A stretch of DNA of 8,743 nt from Geodermatophilaceae bacterium (lineage in GTDB: Bacteria; Actinomycetota; Actinomycetes; Mycobacteriales; Geodermatophilaceae), in assembly GCA_013813215.1 (NCBI GenBank), contig JACCSC010000151.1:1-8743 (forward strand). Reading direction: 5' to 3'. Position numbers and translations under genes: made by a program. Below, one piece after another: positions 1-6,071 of the stretch (the stretch's first letter is position 1; each line of letters opens with the position of its first letter). The notes below the pieces were generated by a model. That model ran no database searches and was not told where the DNA came from. It saw only the letters and a list, made by a program, of their open reading frames with translations.

Positions 1-8
1 CACCTGAC

Positions 9-1088
9 TCAACGCTCTACTTCGCCCCGGATGAACTGCTCGACCTTCTCCCGCGCGATGTCGTCGCTGTACTGCTCGGGCGGGGACTTCATGAAGTACG
101 ACGACGCGGACAGCAGCGGTCCGCCGATGCCGCGGTCCAGCGCGATCTTCGCGCAGCGCACCGCGTCGATGATCACCCCGGCGGAGTTCGGGGAGTCCCA
201 GACCTCGAGCTTGTACTCCAGGTTCAGCGGGACGTCACCGAAGGCCCGACCTTCCAGCCGCACGTAGGCCCACTTGCGGTCATCCAGCCACGACACGTAG
301 TCCGACGGTCCGATGTGCACGTTGGAGGCGCCCATGTCGTGGTGGACGTTGCTCGTCACGGCCTGCGTCTTGGAGATCTTCTTCGACTCCAGCCGCTCGC
401 GCTCGAGCATGTTCATGAAGTCCATGTTGCCGCCGACGTTGAGCTGCATCGTCCGGTCGAGCACGACGCCGCGGTCCTCGAACAGCTTTGCCAGCACTCG
501 GTGGGTGATCGTCGCCCCGACCTGGCTCTTGATGTCGTCACCGACGATCGGGACACCGGCCGCGGTGAACTTCGCCGCCCACTCCGGCGTACCGGCGATG
601 AAGACGGGCAGCGCGTTCACGAAGGCCACCCGCGCGTCCAGCGCGCACTGGGCGTAAAACTCGACGGCACGCTGCGAGCCCACGGGCAGGTAGCAGACCA
701 GGACGTCGGCCCGCGCGGCGCGCAACGCCGCGACGACGTCGACCGGCTCGTTGTCGGCCTCGGTGATCGTCTGCAGGTAGTACTTGCCCAGGCCGTCGAG
801 GGTGTGGCCGCGCTGCACCGGCACGCCGAGTTCCGGCACGTCGGCGATCTTGATGGTGTTGTTCTCGCTGGCGCCGATCGCGTAGGACAGATCCTGCCCG
901 ACCTTCTTGGCGTCCACGTCGAACGCGGCGACGAACTCGATGTCGCGCACGTGGTAGTCCCCGAAGCTGACGTGCATCAGCCCGGGCACGCTGGCCGCGG
1001 GATCGGCGTCGCGGTAGTACTCGACGCCCTGGACCAGCGACGCGGCGCAGTTGCCGACCCCGACGATGGCGACTCGAACCGAACCCAT
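9..1088 (-). CDS. ino1: Inositol-3-phosphate synthase (myo-inositol-1-phosphate synthase)
   Basis: Converts D-glucose 6-phosphate to 1D-myo-inositol 3-phosphate with NAD as a recycled cofactor, in the cytoplasm. In actinomycetes this is the first step toward phosphatidylinositol, its mannosides and mycothiol. From the start chosen here the protein is 359 residues, close to the ~360-residue short bacterial form. Visible features are an N-terminal Rossmann motif GVGNCAAS (about 10-17), the DDIKSQVGAT block (184-193), LNVGGNMDF (216-224), the lysine-rich SKKISKT stretch (about 235-241) and DSPNSAG (298-304), all typical of the family's active site. An in-frame ATG lies 15 nt further upstream at 1103. 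I prefer 1088 because AAGGAG (1100-1095) sits 6 nt before it, and family members usually begin only a few residues before the Rossmann strand. The stop of the upstream padR gene lies inside this ribosome binding site, which suggests a coupled padR-ino1 operon. Confidence 0.97.
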   Translation of the reverse strand: MGSVRVAIVGVGNCAASLVQGVEYYRDADPAASVPGLMHVSFGDYHVRDIEFVAAFDVDAKKVGQDLSYAIGASENNTIKIADVPELGVPVQRGHTLDGLGKYYLQTITEADNEPVDVVAALRAARADVLVCYLPVGSQRAVEFYAQCALDARVAFVNALPVFIAGTPEWAAKFTAAGVPIVGDDIKSQVGATITHRVLAKLFEDRGVVLDRTMQLNVGGNMDFMNMLERERLESKKISKTQAVTSNVHHDMGASNVHIGPSDYVSWLDDRKWAYVRLEGRAFGDVPLNLEYKLEVWDSPNSAGVIIDAVRCAKIALDRGIGGPLLSASSYFMKSPPEQYSDDIAREKVEQFIRGEVER

Positions 1089-1094
1089 GGGGCT

Positions 1095-1100
1095 CTCCTT
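1095..1100 (-). promoter_or_regulatory. Ribosome binding site that decides the ino1 start
   Basis: Read on the minus strand, AAGGAG is followed by 6 nt and then the ATG at 1088. The alternative ATG at 1103 has no purine-rich sequence in front of it. The padR stop codon (TGA, 1102-1100) overlaps the first base of this site, so ribosomes ending padR translation finish on the ino1 Shine-Dalgarno sequence. Confidence 0.8.
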
Positions 1101-1666
1101 CATGGTGTGGTGTTCCGATCAGTTGTCTCGTCGGCGATGAGTTCGGACAGCCAGCGGACCTCGCGGTCGACCGAGTCCAGTCCGTGTTGTTGCAGTTCCA
1201 ACGTGTAGCGGTCGACCCGTTCGCGGGTGCGGGCCAACGCCGCCCGCAGCCCGTCCCGGCGCTCCTCGACCCGCCGCCGCCTTCCCTCGAGGATCTGCAG
1301 CCGCAGGTCGGCGTCGGTCTGGGCGAAGAACGCGAGCCGGACGTCGAAGCGCTCGTCCTCCCACTCCTGGGGACCGGACTCGGCCAGCAGGTCGGCGAAG
1401 CGTTCCTTGCCCTCGGCGGTCAGGGCGTAGACGACCTTGCCCCGCTTGCCGGTCAGCGGCGGTGCGTTCGCGGGCAGCGGCTCGGTCGCCCGTGCCGGGT
1501 CCTGCACGCAGATCCAGCCCTGCTCGCGCATCCGCTTCAACGCCGGGTACAGCGAGCCGTAGCTCAACGGCCGGAAGCCGCCGAGCAGCCCCAGGACGCG
1601 CTTGCGTAGTTCGTAGCCGTGCATCGGCGCGTCGTTCAGCAGGCCGAGGATCGCCATCTCCAGCAC
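1100..1666 (-). CDS. PadR-family transcriptional regulator
   Basis: A 188-residue PadR-type repressor. The N-terminal winged helix (about 1-95) shows the family signatures MHGYEL (15-20), SYGSLYPAL (35-43, recognition helix) and GKVVYALTAEG (76-86, wing). The C-terminal part (about 100-175) is charged and helical with many Arg, Glu and Leu residues, as in the dimerisation region of the larger PadR proteins. The GTG at 1666 is chosen because GGAGGTGA (1678-1671) stands directly upstream and family members often begin with MLE-x-AILGLL. It lies upstream of ino1 with an 11-nt gap to the preferred ino1 start, an arrangement I recall from Mycobacterium (Rv0047c-Rv0046c). The inducer is unknown. 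Likely targets are its own promoter and so the ino1 operon, inferred from the palindromes at 1705-1724. Confidence 0.93.
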   Translation of the reverse strand: MLEMAILGLLNDAPMHGYELRKRVLGLLGGFRPLSYGSLYPALKRMREQGWICVQDPARATEPLPANAPPLTGKRGKVVYALTAEGKERFADLLAESGPQEWEDERFDVRLAFFAQTDADLRLQILEGRRRRVEERRDGLRAALARTRERVDRYTLELQQHGLDSVDREVRWLSELIADETTDRNTTP

Positions 1667-1670
1667 ACCC

Positions 1671-1679
1671 TCACCTCCC
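1671..1679 (-). promoter_or_regulatory. Strong ribosome binding site for the padR GTG start
   Basis: On the minus strand this reads GGGAGGTGA, which contains an eight-base GGAGGTGA match to the complement of the 16S rRNA 3' end. The GGAGG core is 7 nt from the GTG at 1666. It supports that start over the internal ATG three codons later. Confidence 0.8.
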
Positions 1680-1704
1680 GTTCACCTTGACGACACCGGA
1701 CCTG

Positions 1705-1724
1705 TATATCGGATCGATATATCG
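1705..1724. promoter_or_regulatory. Overlapping palindromes, probable PadR operator
   Basis: TATATCG (1705-1711), a 3-nt centre GAT, then CGATATA (1715-1721) form a perfect 7-bp inverted repeat. CGATATATCG (1715-1724) is a second perfect 10-bp palindrome sharing the middle arm, so three copies of the same half-site lie within 20 bp. This AT-rich island stands out in a very GC-rich region. It lies about 40 nt upstream of the padR GTG, where the padR promoter should be, and about 110 nt upstream of the divergent DUF5318 gene. PadR proteins commonly repress their own promoters at AT-rich dyads; assignment to this PadR is inference from position. Confidence 0.6.
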
Positions 1725-1821
1725 CACTGTACGGCGGGCGCGCCCAACCCTCCACCCTCGGCGGCCCGACACGGCGTGGCGCGGGTCACTCCAACCCGCT
1801 GCCGCCGATCGAGGCGACAAG

Positions 1822-1827
1822 TACCCT
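1822..1827 (+). promoter_or_regulatory. -10 promoter element for a leaderless DUF5318 transcript
   Basis: TACCCT matches the actinobacterial TAnnnT -10 pattern and ends 6 nt before the GTG at 1834. Transcription would then start at or next to the start codon. No Shine-Dalgarno sequence precedes the GTG, which agrees with leaderless translation. I do not see a convincing -35 box. Confidence 0.55.
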
Positions 1828-1833
1828 GGCCGC

Positions 1834-2271
1834 GTGAAGTCAGCGGCCGACCGGCGCGGGGTCAGCGCCCCCGGGCTGACTCGCCGTGCAGTCGTCGACT
1901 ACACGCTGCAACGGCGGGCCAGGCTGGCCGACCTGTTCGCGGGCCGGGCCAGCTTCGACGACGTCTGCGACGCCCACCCCTACCTGCTGCGCGCGGCCAA
2001 GTTCCACGGGCAGACCGGCGCGATCTCCTGCCCGGTGTGCCGCAAGGAGGCGCTGTCCGAAGTCCACTACGTGTACGGCGACGCCCTGAAGACCACCGCC
2101 GGGCAGGCCAAGACGACTGCCGAACTGGGCGAGCTGGAACAGCGGCTGGCCGAGTTCACGGTGTACGTGGTCGAGGTGTGTGTCGGCTGCGGGTGGAACC
2201 ACCTGACGACGTCGTTCGTCATGGGCCGGGGCGCAGCTCGCCCCGCCCGGCGCCGAACCGCGCCCGAGTGA
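1834..2271 (+). CDS. DUF5318 family zinc-ribbon-like protein
   Basis: A 145-residue protein that I recognise as the DUF5318 family (Rv0049-like); its function is not known to me. The conserved core starts at about residue 18 (RRAVVDYTLQRRA) and includes a DVCDAHPYLLRAAKFHG stretch (about 43-59). Two CxxC pairs follow, C66/C69 in SCPVCRKE and C116/C119 in CVGCGWNHL, spaced as in a zinc-binding ribbon. The C-terminus is short and basic, rich in Arg, Ala and Pro. There is no signal peptide or membrane segment, so it is probably cytoplasmic. The open frame continues upstream, but the first 124 codons of that extension lie over padR and the intergenic promoter region. The GTG at 1834, placed 6 nt after a -10 element, is the best start. 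The gene lies 106 nt upstream of ponA in the same direction, as in mycobacteria. A role beside the penicillin-binding protein is only suggested by this position. Confidence 0.88.
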   Translation: MKSAADRRGVSAPGLTRRAVVDYTLQRRARLADLFAGRASFDDVCDAHPYLLRAAKFHGQTGAISCPVCRKEALSEVHYVYGDALKTTAGQAKTTAELGELEQRLAEFTVYVVEVCVGCGWNHLTTSFVMGRGAARPARRRTAPE

Positions 2272-2300
2272 AGCCGCAGCAGCGGCGTACCGACGGCCGG

Positions 2301-2381
2301 ATGTCTCCGCGGCTCGGGCGCCGGACGAACGGCGCCGAGGCAGTCCTCGCCGTCGAGGCGCACCTGAACGGAGACGTGTGA
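2301..2381 (+). CDS. Possible 26-codon leader ORF overlapping the ponA start
   Basis: A short frame from ATG 2301 to a TGA that overlaps the ponA GTG as GTGA (2378-2381). The peptide begins MSPRLGRRTNG and ends in HLNGDV; I recognise no family. By my hand count about 23 of 26 codons end in G or C, about 21 have G/C in first position, and only about half have G/C in second position, the profile expected of real coding sequence in such a genome. There is no Shine-Dalgarno sequence before it. A -10-like TACCGA (2288-2293) stands 7 nt ahead but lacks the conserved final T. It may be a coupling leader for ponA or a chance frame in a GC-rich gap. Confidence 0.25.
   Translation: MSPRLGRRTNGAEAVLAVEAHLNGDV
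2370..2374 (+). promoter_or_regulatory. Ribosome binding site for the ponA GTG start
   Basis: GGAGA ends 3 nt before the GTG at 2378. The spacing is short but usable, and it supports this start, which also gives a protein with the expected cytoplasmic basic tail followed by one membrane anchor. Confidence 0.6.
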
Positions 2382-4573
2382 GCAGCGAGCAGTCCGAGCC
2401 GAAGCCGAGCTGGCGGGAACGCCGTCGCGATCCGGCCCGCCGTCGCAAGCGCAAGATCCGCCGCCGCATCGTCCTGGGTGTGATCGGGCTGCTGGTGGCG
2501 ATGGGCGCGACGTTCGTCGCCGTGGTCTACGCCAACACCGACGTACCGCGCCCCGACGACATCCAGACCGACCAGGTATCAATCGTCTACTTTGCCGACG
2601 GCACCACCGAGATGGCGCGCCTGGGCGAGGAGAACCGCACCGACGTCCCCCTGAGCCAGGTCCCCGAGCATGTCCGCAACGCCGTGCTGGCCGCGGAGAA
2701 CCGCAGCTTTTACTCCGACCCGGGGTTCTCCATCACCGGCTTCGGGCGCGCGGCGTGGAACAACCTGACCGGCGGCAGCACGCAGGGCGGCTCGACGATC
2801 ACCCAGCAGTACGTGAAGAACGCGTTCCTCACCGACGAGCAGACCTACACCCGCAAGTTCCAGGAGCTCATCCTCTCCGTCAAGATCGACCGGAACTACT
2901 CGAAGGACCAGATCCTCGAGTGGTACCTCAACACCATCTACTTCGGCCGGGGGGCGCACGGCGTCCAGGCCGCGGCGGAGACCTACTTCGGCAAGTCGGC
3001 GCAGGACCTCACCGTCGAGGAAGGTGCCGTGCTGGCCGGCGGGCTGGCCAGCCCCGCGCTGTTCGACCCCGAGGGGCACCCGGAGGAGGCGCAGCGGCGC
3101 TGGGACTTCGTGCTGGACGGGATGGTCGCGGAGGGCTGGCTCGAGGCCTCGGCCCGGGAGGCGATGGTCTTCCCGGAGGTCGCGCCGCCGGGGCCGGTCG
3201 ACCTCAACAACGCCGACGGCCCCGAGGGGCTCATCGTGCGGCAGGTCCAGGAGGAACTGGAGCGCAACGGCTTCGACCAGGCCCGGATCTACCGCGAGGG
3301 CCTGCGGATCACCACGACAGTGAACCCGGCCGCGCAGCAGCAGGCGCAGGAAGCTGCCCAGGGGGTGCTGGCCGACCAGCCGGCGAACCTGCGCACGGCG
3401 CTCGTGTCGCTCAATCCGCGGACCGGCGCGGTGCTCGCCTACTACGGCGGCGCGTCGGGGACCGGCTTCGACTACGTGCAGGCCTACCGGCAGCCGGGTT
3501 CGTCGTTCAAGCCGTACACCCTGGCCACCGCGCTGGAGCAGGGCATCGGCGTCGCCGCCCGCCGCGACGGCAGCCAGCCGCAGAACTTCCCCGACCGGGA
3601 GGCGCCGGTGCGCAACTCCGAGGGCGGGGAGTGCTCCAACTGCACGCTCAAGGAGTCGATCACCCGGTCGCTGAACACGACGTTCTACGGCCTGGCCCTG
3701 GAGGTCGGCCCGTCGAACGTGGCCGACCTGGCGCACCGGGCCGGCGTCCGCGCCGAGGGACCGGACGGTACGACGACGCTGGAGCGCAACGGCGTCACCG
3801 GCGGCGCCATCGGCATCGGGGAGTACGAGGTCCGCCCGATCGACCAGGCAGTCGGCTTCGCGACCTTCGCCGCGGGCGGCGTACGGCACGAGCCGTTCTT
3901 CGTGGCCAGGGTGAGCGACCGGGACGGCAACGTCATGTACGAGCGCACCGAGGGCGACACCGAGCGGGCGGTGTCCGCCGAGGTGGCCAATGACGTCACC
4001 TTCGCCTTGGAGGACATCCCGTCCTACGGCGACGACGAGCTGGCCGAGGGCCGCGAGGCGGCGGCCAAGACCGGCACGACCCAGCTCGACGACAACGACA
4101 ACAAGGACGCCTGGATGGTCGGCTACGTGCCGAGGCTGGTCACCGCGGTCTGGATCGGGACTGACGCCAACGAGGCGATCCGCACGAACGAGGACCGGCT
4201 GATCTACGGCTCCGGCCTGCCCGCCGAGATCTGGCGGACGTACATGGACGGTGTGCTGGCCGGTACGCCACAGGACCCGCTGCCCGACGAGGCGCTGATC
4301 GAGGGCGACGACGGCGAGAGTCGGCCGCCGCCGGAGGATGACGGCGACGGGGAGGACCAGTCCAGCGATCCGCCGTCGTCGACTCCACCCACGTCCTCCA
4401 GCCCTCCGTCCAGTGAGCCGCCACCGTCGTCGGCATCGCCCACCACCGATCCGCCGGTCACCTCCGACCCGCCGGTGACCAGCGACCCCCCGCCGACCAC
4501 CGAGCCGCCGCCGACCTCGTCGTCCCGCCCGCGGCCGTCCCCGCCAACGGGCACCAGCGCGCCGGGTGGCTGA
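2378..4573 (+). CDS. ponA: Class A penicillin-binding protein (bifunctional peptidoglycan glycosyltransferase/transpeptidase)
   Basis: Polymerises lipid II into glycan strands and cross-links the peptides, at the outer face of the cytoplasmic membrane. The 731-residue protein has a basic cytoplasmic N-terminus (about 10-30), one membrane anchor (about 31-52), a GT51 domain (about 75-250) and a transpeptidase domain (about 340-625). GT51 motifs are AENRSF with the catalytic Glu107, GGSTITQQ (137-144), and the RKFQE and EWYLNTIYFGRG stretches (159-192). ENR in place of the more common EDR is, from memory, normal in actinobacterial PonA proteins. Transpeptidase motifs are SSFK with catalytic Ser375, SLN (431-433) and KTGT (564-567). 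Residues 640-731 form an acidic then Pro/Ser/Thr-rich tail with no PASTA domain, as in mycobacterial PonA1 rather than PonA2. The stop overlaps the start of the next gene, so the two are probably co-transcribed and translationally coupled. Confidence 0.97.
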   Translation: MSSEQSEPKPSWRERRRDPARRRKRKIRRRIVLGVIGLLVAMGATFVAVVYANTDVPRPDDIQTDQVSIVYFADGTTEMARLGEENRTDVPLSQVPEHVRNAVLAAENRSFYSDPGFSITGFGRAAWNNLTGGSTQGGSTITQQYVKNAFLTDEQTYTRKFQELILSVKIDRNYSKDQILEWYLNTIYFGRGAHGVQAAAETYFGKSAQDLTVEEGAVLAGGLASPALFDPEGHPEEAQRRWDFVLDGMVAEGWLEASAREAMVFPEVAPPGPVDLNNADGPEGLIVRQVQEELERNGFDQARIYREGLRITTTVNPAAQQQAQEAAQGVLADQPANLRTALVSLNPRTGAVLAYYGGASGTGFDYVQAYRQPGSSFKPYTLATALEQGIGVAARRDGSQPQNFPDREAPVRNSEGGECSNCTLKESITRSLNTTFYGLALEVGPSNVADLAHRAGVRAEGPDGTTTLERNGVTGGAIGIGEYEVRPIDQAVGFATFAAGGVRHEPFFVARVSDRDGNVMYERTEGDTERAVSAEVANDVTFALEDIPSYGDDELAEGREAAAKTGTTQLDDNDNKDAWMVGYVPRLVTAVWIGTDANEAIRTNEDRLIYGSGLPAEIWRTYMDGVLAGTPQDPLPDEALIEGDDGESRPPPEDDGDGEDQSSDPPSSTPPTSSSPPSSEPPPSSASPTTDPPVTSDPPVTSDPPPTTEPPPTSSSRPRPSPPTGTSAPGG
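4448..4519 (+). repeat. Four tandem 18-bp repeats in the ponA C-terminal tail
   Basis: Four consecutive six-residue units DPPVTS, DPPVTS, DPPPTT and EPPPTS (residues 691-714) are encoded by 18-bp units at 4448, 4466, 4484 and 4502. Synonymous changes between the first two units show that they are diverged rather than freshly copied. The repeats lie in the disordered extracytoplasmic tail. Confidence 0.85.
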
Positions 4574-6071
4574 CCCGGCGACCGCGGGCCGGGTCTTCCC
4601 GACGCTGGACGATCCGGTGGCGCGGCGGGCGAGCACGATGATCGGCGGGCCGATCGGCCGGCACGCCTTCACCGGGCGGAACTGGTTCTGGACGCCGCTG
4701 CGGGTGCTGCTGGCGCTGACCCTGCTCACCCTGGCGGTGGCCTGGGCGAAGCAGCAGCCCTGCGCCGACGGGGCCTGGCTGCCGTCGAACAAGCAGTACA
4801 CGCACTTCTGCTACTCCGACAGCATCCCGCTGTGGGGGATCCACGGTTTGGACCGTGGGCTCGTGCCGTACGTCGACGCCCGCGTCGAGTACCCCGTGCT
4901 GACCGGTGGCTACATGTACGCCGCCGCGACGCTGGCCACCCGCTACGACGCGGCGGCCGCGACCTCGGGGTTGCTGCCGGACCTGGACCCGATCACGACG
5001 TACTACGTCCTCACCGCACTGGGCTTGGCCCTGTGCATGCTCGTCGTCACCTGGAGCACCGCGCTGCTGTCCCGGCGGCGGATCTGGGACGCGGCGATGG
5101 TGGCCCTGTCGCCGGTGGTGTTCGTGCACGCGTTCACCAACTGGGACCTGCTGGCGATCGCGTTGGCCGGGGCGGGGCTGGTCGCCTGGTCCCGGCGACA
5201 TCCGGTGCTGTGCGGCGTCCTGCTGGGGCTCGGGGCGGCGGCCAAGCTGTACCCGCTGTTCTTCCTCGGCCCGCTGCTGGTGCTCTGCCTGCGGACCGGC
5301 CGGTTGCGGCCCTGGCTGCTGACCACGCTGGCCCTGGTGGTGACGTGGTCCGCGGTCAACCTCCCGGTCGCCCTGACCGCCCGCCCGAACTGGTTGCTGT
5401 TCTTCGAGCTCAACACGACGCGCCCGGCCGACCCCGACTCGCTGTGGTACATCGCCATCCACCTCGGGGCGACGGTGTTCGACCCACCGCCGTCGGCCGA
5501 CCCCTTGGTGCAGAACGCGCCGACCCTGCTCAACCTGCTGACCTTGGTCTGCTTCGGACTGGTCTGCCTGGGGGTCAGCTGGCTCGCGCTGGCCGCCGAA
5601 CGCCGCCCGCGGCTCATGCAGCTGGTGTTCCTCGTGGTCGCGGGTTTCCTGCTGACGAACAAGGTGTGGAGCCCGCAGTACTCGCTGTGGCTGGTGCCGC
5701 TGGCCGTGCTGGCGCTGCCGCGCTGGAAGCCGATCCTGCTGTGGCAGCTGACCGAGGCGGTGCTCTGGGTGCCGCGGCTGCTCTGGTACCTGGGGACCGA
5801 CAACAACGGGGTGAAGGTCGAGTACTTCCTGCTGGCGGTGACGGTCCGCGACATCGCGGTGATCGCGTTGATGGGCCTCGTGGTCCGGGACGTGCTGCGC
5901 CCGGAGCACGACGTCGTACGCCGCTCCGGGCTGGACGATCCGGCCGGCGGCGTCTTCGACGATGCGCCCGACGTGTTCCGCCTCCCGAGGCGAGCCGCCC
6001 GGGCAGACCGGGCTATCGCGTCCGCCGGACACCCCGAGTCGAGCGCACCGCCGGCCGGGGGCAGCGACTAG
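4566..6071 (+). CDS. Polytopic membrane glycosyltransferase, GT87/DUF2029 family (Rv0051-like)
   Basis: A 501-residue integral membrane protein with about 10-12 hydrophobic segments (for example 44-61, 144-165, 173-189, 212-241, 250-272, 319-344, 350-364, 420-440). Such GT-C enzymes transfer a sugar, usually mannose, from a polyprenyl phosphate donor to an acceptor outside the membrane; the substrate here is unknown. Recognisable blocks are IGGPIGRHAFTGR (26-38), YVDARVEYPVLTG (102-114, an acidic loop after the first membrane segment, where the catalytic acid of the fold is expected), TNWD (191-194) and LLTNKVWSPQYSLWLVPLA (362-380). The first and last resemble my recollection of mycobacterial Rv0051, as does the DDPAGGVFDDA stretch (457-467) near the C-terminus. 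This protein looks shorter than Rv0051 in the loop before the EYP motif. The GTG at 4566 overlaps the end of ponA by 8 nt and has only a weak ribosome binding site, so translation is probably coupled. The stop is shared on opposite strands with nfo. Confidence 0.88.
   Translation: MADPATAGRVFPTLDDPVARRASTMIGGPIGRHAFTGRNWFWTPLRVLLALTLLTLAVAWAKQQPCADGAWLPSNKQYTHFCYSDSIPLWGIHGLDRGLVPYVDARVEYPVLTGGYMYAAATLATRYDAAAATSGLLPDLDPITTYYVLTALGLALCMLVVTWSTALLSRRRIWDAAMVALSPVVFVHAFTNWDLLAIALAGAGLVAWSRRHPVLCGVLLGLGAAAKLYPLFFLGPLLVLCLRTGRLRPWLLTTLALVVTWSAVNLPVALTARPNWLLFFELNTTRPADPDSLWYIAIHLGATVFDPPPSADPLVQNAPTLLNLLTLVCFGLVCLGVSWLALAAERRPRLMQLVFLVVAGFLLTNKVWSPQYSLWLVPLAVLALPRWKPILLWQLTEAVLWVPRLLWYLGTDNNGVKVEYFLLAVTVRDIAVIALMGLVVRDVLRPEHDVVRRSGLDDPAGGVFDDAPDVFRLPRRAARADRAIASAGHPESSAPPAGGSD

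Noticed and set aside
315..1208. Plus-strand open frame of 297 codons opposite ino1
   Set aside because: His/Val/Asp/Arg-rich translation without recognisable domains, antisense to a clear ino1; the codon-position bias belongs to the minus-strand gene.
1687..1692. TTGACG as a plus-strand -35 box paired with TATATC at 1705
   Set aside because: The 12-nt spacing is too short, and a plus-strand transcript from here is not needed because the DUF5318 gene has a promoter element at 1822.
1462..1833. N-terminal extension of the DUF5318 frame
   Set aside because: It overlaps padR and the promoter island antisense, is Ser/Arg/Pro-rich without similarity, and a leaderless promoter points to GTG 1834.
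2579..4801. Open frame of 740 codons on the minus strand across ponA
   Set aside because: It is antisense to a penicillin-binding protein with every catalytic motif intact. Its translation is low-complexity Arg/Gly/Val-rich, with no family pattern, as expected for a stop-poor shadow frame in GC-rich DNA.
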